7,690 nucleotides of DNA from Kiritimatiellota bacterium. Its GTDB lineage: Bacteria; Verrucomicrobiota; Lentisphaeria; Victivallales; JAADHT01. Shown piece after piece: positions 1 through 5,261 of the stretch; position 1 is the first letter of the stretch; every line of letters starts with the position of its first letter. A program made the translations under genes and the position numbers. The notes under the pieces were generated by a model, which worked only from the letters and a program-made list of their open reading frames with translations, was not told the DNA's origin and searched no databases. The stretch covers positions 1 through 7,690 of the forward strand of contig JAADHT010000235.1 in assembly GCA_013151705.1 (NCBI GenBank), read 5' to 3'.

Positions 1-690
1 CTGGAATTCAGTAACTGTTTTAAAAGGGCATAACCAAGCGCAGTATGTTGGGAAAAGATACACTGCGGAACTTATAACAATTAGTAGTAGTATCGCATAG
101 GGTAGGTAATGCAATTTATCGCTGATTTTTTTTATCAACGGCTTTTTTGTAAGGCGTGAAAAAAAATCGTCCCATCCCCCGAAAAAGCAACCCCAACTGC
201 AGAATCCGCGACCTAATGCGAGGGAAACTCCAATCCAAATCACAAACATCGTCGCGATGGATGCGTACCCGCCAATAATCACTCCAGGGAAAATAATCGT
301 GCGCGTAAAGGCCATTGGGATCAGCGTCATTGGTATGACTATATGGCAGAACGGGAGTTTACATGCCAATAGAGTTCTTTCTGATATTCCCATACTTCCG
401 CGTGCTTCAATGTAATGTGAAATAAAGGAGCAGGTTAAACAAAGCGCGAATAAACAGAACGCTATTGCTCGGAACTTATCTGTTTTTCCAGTATGTACCA
501 TTAGAAAGAAGAGCGTATTGAAGAAAATAAATGCCATGATCAGTGCGAATATTTTTGATGGGGCGGACTGGATTTGACCTCCGGAAAGCATTAGAAAGCT
601 CAGCAATAACATAGGGAGAATTAAAAGTAGCGATTTTAATACACTTTCCTTGGCCGATTCAGATTTCTTTATTTTTTCAGGATTGTCCAT
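1..690 (-). CDS. Membrane-bound 4Fe-4S protein, NapH/MauN/CcoG-like (3' end cut by window)
   Basis: The frame is open for 230 codons from the ATG at 688-690 to the window edge, so the C-terminus is missing. The product is strongly hydrophobic, with membrane segments near residues 18-36, 46-66, 74-92, 116-134, 138-160 and 197-215. Two cysteine clusters are visible: C164-S-W-G-C168 after G-R-G-F, and C217-A-W-L-C221-P. These match the paired CxxxC(P) motifs of polyferredoxin-type membrane proteins (Fer4_5 type: NapH, MauN, CcoG, NosR), which hold 4Fe-4S clusters at the membrane and relay electrons. A further pair, C110 and C115 (in CKLPFCH), may also bind metal or a cluster. The second motif of the first cluster has F instead of the usual P after the Cys (GCFFG). 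The start lies 9 bp after the stop of the upstream gene, with AAGG in that gene's last codons as a probable ribosome site. Fold class is fairly sure; the exact partner is unknown. Confidence 0.8.
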   Translation of the reverse strand, partial: MDNPEKIKKSESAKESVLKSLLLILPMLLLSFLMLSGGQIQSAPSKIFALIMAFIFFNTLFFLMVHTGKTDKFRAIAFCLFALCLTCSFISHYIEARGSMGISERTLLACKLPFCHIVIPMTLIPMAFTRTIIFPGVIIGGYASIATMFVIWIGVSLALGRGFCSWGCFFGGWDDFFSRLTKKPLIKKISDKLHYLPYAILLLIVISSAVYLFPTYCAWLCPFKTVTEFQ

Positions 691-699
691 AGTGTCGTT

Positions 700-1386
700 T
701 TACCTTATAGTGATAAGATTGATAAGCAACATTAATCCAGCGTAAAAATAGTAAATACCGATCAGCCCGGTTGCAAGCTTTCCCACAACCGAAAGAATAT
801 TATAACGCCGGACAATTCCAATAAACGCAAACGGCAGGAAAAAAATGGATGTCCCGACAAAAAATAAAGCAAAAAACATCAAACATCGAGGTAAGGTTTC
901 CTGACTGGCGGCATCTGTAAAAGCAAGTAGAAAAGGTGGACAGAAATTTAGTCCGGCCAAAAGACCGATCAACATTGGAACAAGAACCGGCCAGCGATCT
1001 TGTATTTTCCGGATAACCGCATTGTCTGTTTGTGCTAAGCATCCAGACTTTTTCTCAGGTATGGCACCACTACCATCTTTGCATCTTTTTCCGTTTGCCT
1101 GTTCCCTGATAAATCCATATAAAAAAAGCAATATACCCAGAATTAAATAAATTAATGCAGTAAAAAGAGAAAAGAAAACTGGTACTTGTACTAATGTTCG
1201 GCCTAGCAACCAGGCAAGCATAGCAAAAATCATATATCCAAGAAAACGACCGGCCAAAAACTGAAAAAGGACAAAAAAATTACCAGAAACGCGACATCCT
1301 CTGCCTAAAAGATAAGATACTAAGACAGGGGCGCAATATGCAATACAGCCGGCACCACCGCTTATCCCCAGTATTAATGCCCGCAT
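700..1386 (-). CDS. CcdA/DsbD-like (TauE/SafE-annotated) six-helix membrane protein
   Basis: This 228-residue polytopic protein has about six membrane helices (near 4-25, 37-60, 68-93, 134-158, 168-190, 198-222) arranged as two halves around a hydrophilic loop (about 95-132). The first helix of each half carries a Cys-Pro type motif: C18-A-P with C14 nearby, and C149-P-P in GLNFCPPF. In CcdA and the DsbD transmembrane domain, one cysteine in the first helix of each half forms the redox pair that carries reducing equivalents from cytoplasmic thioredoxin across the membrane. This protein has the same layout, so thiol-disulfide transfer is the likely role; relatives are often annotated as sulfite exporter TauE/SafE family. 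The loop has two more cysteines (C102, C116). Start: ATG at 1384-1386 with AGAAGGA about 8 bases upstream. It is the first gene of an operon with the 4Fe-4S protein. The fold is fairly sure, the substrate is not. Confidence 0.78.
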   Translation of the reverse strand: MRALILGISGGAGCIAYCAPVLVSYLLGRGCRVSGNFFVLFQFLAGRFLGYMIFAMLAWLLGRTLVQVPVFFSLFTALIYLILGILLFLYGFIREQANGKRCKDGSGAIPEKKSGCLAQTDNAVIRKIQDRWPVLVPMLIGLLAGLNFCPPFLLAFTDAASQETLPRCLMFFALFFVGTSIFFLPFAFIGIVRRYNILSVVGKLATGLIGIYYFYAGLMLLINLITIR

Positions 1387-1393
1387 CCTATGT

Positions 1394-1402
1394 TCCTTCT
1401 CT
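1394..1402 (-). promoter_or_regulatory. Ribosome binding site of the CcdA-like gene
   Basis: The minus strand reads AAGAGAAGGAACATAGGATG, which places a strong AGAAGGA Shine-Dalgarno about 8 bases before the ATG and supports that start. Confidence 0.7.
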
Positions 1403-1487
1403 TAATAGCGTCCATTTTTGGCGATGAAATATATGTTTGAATATTAAGTCCAAATTTTTTCATAGACAATAATGCAACTAAAAAAAC

Positions 1488-1624
1488 GTAACTACTCAGC
1501 ACCTTTTTCAACCACTAACTTTCACCCGTCTTCGCTCTCGCAAGCTTCCGCCTTCGTCAATGGCGGCACTACGGCGTGACAAATCGCCGTGGTAAGTTAG
1601 TGTTCGTTAGTGGTGAGTAGTAAC
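1488..1624. repeat. Imperfect palindromic intergenic element (MITE- or REP-like)
   Basis: The ends form a near-perfect terminal inverted repeat: GTAACTACTC at 1488-1497 against GAGTAGTAAC at 1615-1624 (9 of 10). Inside, CACTAACTT at 1513-1521 pairs exactly with AAGTTAGTG at 1594-1602. The left arm looks interrupted by about a dozen extra bases (around 1499-1510). The core holds two further hairpins, CCGCC/GGCGG (about 1548-1566) and CGGCG/CGCCG (about 1572-1588), and is GC-rich compared with its AT-rich surroundings. The motif GTTAGTG occurs twice in the right arm (1596-1602 and 1606-1612). There is no open reading frame. The structure fits a non-autonomous mobile or dispersed palindromic repeat. 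It lies in the untranslated leader of the CcdA-like operon if the promoter at 1649-1676 is used. Other genomic copies cannot be seen from here. Confidence 0.6.
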
Positions 1625-1641
1625 AAATGCTACAAAAATCA

Positions 1642-1660
1642 GCCGTATAGACTATACAGC
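1642..1660. promoter_or_regulatory. Candidate operator palindrome over the -10 region
   Basis: GTATAG-A-CTATAC (1645-1657) is a perfect 13-bp palindrome; with the flanks (GC and GC, one mismatch) it extends to 19 bp with 8 of 9 pairs matching. It overlaps the proposed -10 box, a classic repressor position. Each half contains GTATAGAC on one strand or the other, which fits the GTMTAKAC sites described for HutC-type GntR regulators. That similarity is only suggestive, and no regulator gene is present in the window. Confidence 0.4.
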
Positions 1661-1676
1661 TTTAAATGGTTGTCAA
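1649..1676 (-). promoter_or_regulatory. Candidate sigma70-type promoter for the CcdA-like/4Fe-4S operon
   Basis: On the minus strand a perfect -35 hexamer TTGACA (1676-1671) is followed after 16 bases by TAGTCT (1654-1649), a 3-of-6 match to TATAAT. Transcription would run left toward the gene starting at 1386, giving a leader of roughly 250 bases that includes the palindromic element at 1488-1624. The -35 match is strong and the -10 weak, as is common in regulated promoters. The -10 lies inside the palindrome at 1642-1660. Confidence 0.45.
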
Positions 1677-1742
1677 GTGATTTCGGTGGAAAAAACGTAT
1701 AATTGGGAAAAAATGCCATTTTTCTCCCACGATCACTTGACA
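1671..1742. repeat. Nested inverted repeat with TTGACA-containing arms
   Basis: The outer arms TGTCAAGTGAT (1671-1681) and ATCACTTGACA (1732-1742) are a perfect 11-bp inverted repeat 50 bp apart. An inner hairpin lies at 1705-1728: read on the minus strand, GGGAGAAAA pairs with TTTTTTCCC (one G-T wobble) around the loop ATGGCA. Each outer arm contains a TTGACA hexamer facing outward, the left one serving as the -35 of the leftward promoter candidate. The inner hairpin could also act as a weak terminator for the large operon from the right, but no T-tract follows it on the minus strand. A short mobile remnant is another possibility. Confidence 0.5.
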
Positions 1743-1766
1743 GCGCCGTCCCAATCTGACATCTTG

Positions 1767-1967
1767 TCATTGTTCGGAAATCAAACGTCCTTGATCTATC
1801 TCATCATTCTCAAATCGTTTTTGAACCATGCTCTTTTCAATTAGAGCCAGGACGTTTTTATCGGCGAAAAACTCCTCGAATGAATCCGCCGCCGCGCATT
1901 GCTGGAGGTTTTCGCGGGATACGCCGTACTATCTTCCGCTTTCGCGTAAAGCTATGGCGGGGTTCAT
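1767..1967 (-). pseudogene. Small ORF, 66 codons, interrupted by an in-frame amber codon
   Basis: An ATG at 1965-1967 overlaps the TGA of the preceding gene as ATGA, the usual sign of translational coupling. The frame reads 12 codons (MNPAIALRESGR), then TAG at 1929-1931, then 53 uninterrupted codons to a TGA at 1767-1769. The stretch after the amber reads like real protein (begins YGVSRENLQQ, ends DEIDQGRLISEQ), rich in Glu, Asp, Lys and hydrophobic residues in helical spacing. There is no ATG, GTG or TTG between the amber and an internal Met about 33 codons later, so an independent start is unlikely. One base change (for example AAG to TAG) would explain it. I do not recognise the family; no catalytic motif is seen. 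It may be a pseudogene, a sequencing error, a stop readthrough case, or chance openness in a GC-rich strand. Confidence 0.45.
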
Positions 1968-2968
1968 CGTTCGTAAATCGGCAGATATCTGTAGTTCAAC
2001 GCGAGCGAAAGCAACGCGGCCGATGTCGAGAAAGAGTTTCCATAGCTTCCACTCCAAGCGCCGTCCGAACCTTGGAGCATATTGAGCGCTTTTATGTTCG
2101 TGGCGTTCCAGCGTTCCCACAGCTCCCGTTTGGGCGCGTGGAAGAACGCTTGGGCGCCGTAGTAGAGATAATAGTAGTAATAATTTCCCGTTTGCATCAT
2201 GTTTTGGCGCTGCGTGATATATTCGATAGCTCTTTTGTAGGCGTTTGTTTTTTTCCGTCCGGCTAGCGAGAAGACCAAAGCGCCGATGGCGGATCTAGGC
2301 AGATTGGAGCCGTTCGGTCCGGTATACCCGAATCCGCCGTCCGCGCTTTGCGTGAGCATATAGAATTTCAGAGCGTCGTCCACCGCTTTTTCGGGCACCG
2401 GGATTCCGGCGTTCGCCGCCGCCAGCAAGGCCACGAGAACGGCGCCGCTGACGGTTGTGTCGGCGTCGTTGCTCTCCGGAGAGTATCGCCAGGCTCGCAT
2501 TGGGTTGCGCGCCTGGCTGGTGAGAATCAGCGCCACCGCTTTTTTCAAAGCCGGACCGATGCGGTCGTCGTCAACCATTCCGTATGATTCGGCGAGCGCG
2601 AGAGTCGCGAAACCGTGATTGTACATCGAGCTTCCGATGAAACCGTTACCGGGATTGGCGTTCCTCAGAATGAAATCGACGCCTTTCTTTATATTGGTGG
2701 AATAGGTTCCCAGATTAGGATCGTCTCCATGCGCGAGCATCGCGACGACGCAAAGGCCCACCACCCCGGGTTGAGAGCCGTAGGTGTCGGTCCACGCTCC
2801 ACTTCCGTTTTGAGTCGCCGCGAGATATTTCAATCCCTTCAGATACATTTTTTCGACGAGAGGCGGCACTTCGACCCCTGTTCGCGGGGAGAATATGTCC
2901 TCCGCCGAACAAACAAACGCCGTCAAACCGCACAACAAAAGTATGATTTTCGTTTTTGTTTTTCGCAT
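1964..2968 (-). CDS. Secreted prenyltransferase/squalene-oxidase-repeat (alpha/alpha toroid) protein
   Basis: With the ATG at 2966-2968 the protein has 334 residues and begins with a signal peptide: basic MRKTKTK, a hydrophobic core to about residue 20, and a CSA|ED cleavage site near residue 22. An in-frame GTG/ATG region up to 3061 would add 31 residues that bury this signal, so it is rejected. The mature part carries QW-like repeats of the squalene-cyclase/prenyltransferase superfamily: GSGAW (55-59), RAWRY (158-162), ADGGFGY (209-215) and SDGAWSGSYG (301-310). A DADTT segment (168-172) sits where cyclases have DxDD, but one key Asp differs, so terpene cyclisation is unlikely; secreted members of this type have no firm function. 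A run of five Tyr lies at 263-267. The C-terminal RYLPIYER looks like that of planctomycete-type relatives. It follows the EEP gene by 76 bp and probably acts in the periplasm or at the surface. Confidence 0.8.
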   Translation of the reverse strand: MRKTKTKIILLLCGLTAFVCSAEDIFSPRTGVEVPPLVEKMYLKGLKYLAATQNGSGAWTDTYGSQPGVVGLCVVAMLAHGDDPNLGTYSTNIKKGVDFILRNANPGNGFIGSSMYNHGFATLALAESYGMVDDDRIGPALKKAVALILTSQARNPMRAWRYSPESNDADTTVSGAVLVALLAAANAGIPVPEKAVDDALKFYMLTQSADGGFGYTGPNGSNLPRSAIGALVFSLAGRKKTNAYKRAIEYITQRQNMMQTGNYYYYYLYYGAQAFFHAPKRELWERWNATNIKALNMLQGSDGAWSGSYGNSFSTSAALLSLALNYRYLPIYER

Positions 2969-3044
2969 GTTCCGATTTCCGTTCGCCAAGGGAATAGCAA
3001 AGTTGTCGCAATCGCAAACGAATATAGCATTGGCCGGGGATAGT

Positions 3045-3773
3045 TCAATCCATCTGCACAATCAGAGGAAGATGGTCCGAGAACCTCGCGTCGGGGATTG
3101 AGAAGTCCGTCAGGTTCACGTCCGCCGAATAAAGTATGAAATCGAGCTCTTTCGACGGGGACCAGGACGGGAAAGTGGGTGTTCCCGCGGAATTCGCGTT
3201 TTTCAATCCGAGATTTTCGCGGAACACGCGCAGCTCATGCGCTCCGGAAAAGGCGTTGAAATCTCCGGCCACTACAACGCTGTTTCTGTCGCCGATCAAA
3301 TCGGCCAACATCGCGAGTTGGCGTTTTCTGATCCTTTTTCTCAACGACAGATGGACGAGAAAAATGTTCAATCCGTCGTATTCGATCTCGATGACCAATC
3401 GTTTGAACCCGGAGTCGAGATAATGAAAGACGTTGCGATCGACCTGGTTTCTGGTCAGCAGCGCGTTCGCCTGGTTTTTGAGTATCGGCATTCTGCGTCC
3501 GAACGAGCCTCCGGAATATTTTATTGAACTGAGGTGGTAGTGCTCCAATTTCGCCGCTATTTCCTCGGCTTGGTTCAAAGCTCCAGACCTGTAGGAACCC
3601 GTGTCAACCTCCAACAATCCGAGCACATCGGGATTTTCGGAATGGATGAACTCAATCAATTTCTCCAGATGGCGCTCGGTCGAGCGCAGATAGCGGAAGC
3701 TCGTGCCGATGTTTTCAAGCATCGTGTCCGGCGCGCCTGTTCCATACGCGATATTGTATATCATCAGTTTCAA
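3045..3773 (-). CDS. Endonuclease/exonuclease/phosphatase (EEP) family protein
   Basis: The 242-residue product has the ordered EEP (DNase I-like) motifs. Counting from the TTG start: N7 in MIYNIAYG, E55 in LGLLEVD (metal ligand), H141 in HLSLR, D171 and N173 in AGDFNAF, D211 in ELDFIL, and D233-H234 in SDHLPL. All the residues needed for Mg-dependent phosphodiester or phosphomonoester hydrolysis are present, so the enzyme is probably active; the substrate (DNA, RNA, phosphoinositide or other) cannot be read from sequence. There is no signal peptide, so it should be cytoplasmic. Start choice: TTG at 3771-3773 overlaps the previous TGA as TTGA, has GGAG 10 bases upstream, and gives MKLMIYN, the usual beginning of the family. 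A GTG at 3789-3791 (six residues longer) and an ATG at 3762-3764 are alternatives. Confidence 0.85.
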   Translation of the reverse strand: MKLMIYNIAYGTGAPDTMLENIGTSFRYLRSTERHLEKLIEFIHSENPDVLGLLEVDTGSYRSGALNQAEEIAAKLEHYHLSSIKYSGGSFGRRMPILKNQANALLTRNQVDRNVFHYLDSGFKRLVIEIEYDGLNIFLVHLSLRKRIRKRQLAMLADLIGDRNSVVVAGDFNAFSGAHELRVFRENLGLKNANSAGTPTFPSWSPSKELDFILYSADVNLTDFSIPDARFSDHLPLIVQMD

Positions 3774-5260
3774 GGCCAGATGACTCCGCACTCTTTTTTA
3801 TCGGAAGCGCCTTTTTTGCCTGTCGCGGAATTCTCCAAATTCCAATCTCCTTTCCAAGGATCCTGAAAAGATGGTTCGGTATATATATTGTGTTTGACTT
3901 TCAGAAAAAGTTTGACTTTCGTCTTTTTCAGAGCCAAATCGCCTTTTTTGGGTTCATCGGACTCGGTTTCCCGCATGCAGAATCCTTTTTCGCCGAAGAG
4001 AATCGAATATGTCACCAAGCATTTTTTATTGCTACGTTTTCTCGTCACCACCACCGCGTATCCTTTTGAATAGATGATCGAGTTCGTGATGAACAAATCG
4101 TCGGTGTCGATTTTTAGCGCGGGCACCTCCTCGTCATTCGATGCGAACGTGCAATGAACGGCCTTGAATCCGTTCGAATTGTCGAGCGTCGCGGATGTCA
4201 AAAACGTGTTCGTCATTTTGAAGTTGTTTGATTTTACGAGCGTCAGTTTGGAATTTTCCAACACGCAATTGGTCATGGATGAGTTGTTCGATTTGAAGAA
4301 TCGTAGTCTGCTGTCTTTGAAACGCAGGTTTTTGAATGCGCAGTTTTCCGAGTTCACGCTTAAATCACAGCCTTCGATAATAGCCCCCTCCGCGGCGGTG
4401 ATGGTGACGTTGTCGCTTGATATGTTGGCGGATTCCAAGGTGAACGTGCCGGATGAGAGTTTTATTCTGTCTCCCGATCCGGCGGAATTGAAAATCTCCG
4501 CCAAGTTGTTCGAGGGCGACACCGATTTCGGAGGTGAGGCGCGAAACTCGAATCCGAGAGAGCCGCCAGTGTTGCGCTTGCAGAATCCGACCAGAGCGTC
4601 GAGGAGATCCCGACTTGTCCGCGTGAAATCTTTCTCATCCGCTTGATCGACGAGTGTTTGCAAATCCACGGCGAGTTTTTTCGCCGTTCTTTTCGGGATT
4701 CGTGTTTTTATGAGTTTGATCAACAATTTGCTAGGGGATGCCGTATCAAAATCTATGGAGTTCTTGGACAGCAGCTCCGAAATATCGGATAAAAGAGCGT
4801 TGTCGAGCGTTTTTTCGGATTCAACTGTTTTCGTTGTAGTGTCATCGGAATCGTCGCCGGAAGATGATGTTCGCGGTTCCGCGGTTTTGAGGGGATTGGG
4901 GTCGTTCTTCCAGGTTGTTTTGATTTTTCGAACCAGAGCTTTTCGCAAAGAGGCGGTCTCGTCGCTGTAGGCTCCGGAATATTCCTCCACGAACCAGACC
5001 GCGTTCTCATAATCTTTTCGGACTAGTAGTTTATCGACTTTTCGTTGAATGTCTTTCATAACGGCGGTCACCATCGTTTGCGCTCCGTTCGAACTCCCGG
5101 CATCCGCGGCGGGGAGCTGACTCTGTTTCTTCCCGTTCTCCGCGCCCCCTTTACTTGCCATGGGGAGTTTCATCGTTATTTCCTGAATGAGATCGACTAT
5201 GTCCAGGCGTTTCAAGGCTCGGGCTTCCGCGCTTATGGCTTCGTACCGCTTCATTGCCAT
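3770..5260 (-). CDS. Right-handed parallel beta-helix protein with helical N-terminal half
   Basis: From the ATG at 5258-5260, one base after the kinase stop, the product has 496 residues. The N-terminal half (to about 235) is helical and charged, with a low-complexity Ser/Asp/Thr linker (about 130-150), and matches nothing I recognise. From about residue 248 a pectate-lyase-like beta-helix begins: an entry element (NLAEIFNSAGSGDRIKLSSG) and then rungs marked by repeated S-x-N motifs (SENCAFKN, SNNSSMTN, SNNFKMTN) at 20-residue steps, ending in a closing region (EPSFQDPWKGDWNLENSATG) like that of DUF1565-type helices. No signal peptide or membrane segment is seen. No polysaccharide-lyase catalytic set is evident, so it may be a binding or scaffold domain. 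A TTG at 5287 would add 9 residues but has no ribosome site. The closest useful clue is its place between a membrane pseudokinase and an EEP enzyme. Confidence 0.75.
   Translation of the reverse strand: MAMKRYEAISAEARALKRLDIVDLIQEITMKLPMASKGGAENGKKQSQLPAADAGSSNGAQTMVTAVMKDIQRKVDKLLVRKDYENAVWFVEEYSGAYSDETASLRKALVRKIKTTWKNDPNPLKTAEPRTSSSGDDSDDTTTKTVESEKTLDNALLSDISELLSKNSIDFDTASPSKLLIKLIKTRIPKRTAKKLAVDLQTLVDQADEKDFTRTSRDLLDALVGFCKRNTGGSLGFEFRASPPKSVSPSNNLAEIFNSAGSGDRIKLSSGTFTLESANISSDNVTITAAEGAIIEGCDLSVNSENCAFKNLRFKDSRLRFFKSNNSSMTNCVLENSKLTLVKSNNFKMTNTFLTSATLDNSNGFKAVHCTFASNDEEVPALKIDTDDLFITNSIIYSKGYAVVVTRKRSNKKCLVTYSILFGEKGFCMRETESDEPKKGDLALKKTKVKLFLKVKHNIYTEPSFQDPWKGDWNLENSATGKKGASDKKECGVIWP
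3784..3787 (-). promoter_or_regulatory. Ribosome binding site favouring the TTG start of the EEP gene
   Basis: GGAG lies within the last codons of the upstream gene, 10 bases before the TTG at 3771-3773 and 19 before the next ATG, which argues for the TTG start and for coupling to translation of the beta-helix gene. Confidence 0.4.
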
Positions 5261-5261
5261 T

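Noticed and set aside
1757..1769. TGACA-TCT-TGTCA short palindrome as a terminator
   Set aside because: The stem has only 5 pairs, there is no T-tract, and it overlaps the stop of the small ORF.
1932..1960. Hairpin GCTTT-CGCGT-AAAGC just after the toroid gene as a rho-independent terminator
   Set aside because: No run of T follows on the minus strand and the stem lies within the small ORF.
1828..2587. Overlapping plus-strand frames opposite the toroid gene (85, 128 and 79 codons)
   Set aside because: They mirror the high-GC wobble pattern of the minus-strand gene, show no domain or plausible ribosome site, and have Arg/Ser/His-rich shadow composition.
1964..2968. Calling the toroid protein a squalene-hopene cyclase
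   Set aside because: It is about half the length of such cyclases, is secreted, and lacks an intact DxDD motif.
2966..3061. Longer start for the toroid protein (31 extra residues)
   Set aside because: It would place a clean signal peptide in the interior and overlap the end of the EEP gene.
4164..4970. Plus-strand frames of 160 and 86 codons opposite the beta-helix gene
   Set aside because: They are antisense shadows; the minus-strand frame has clear beta-helix repeats and operon spacing.
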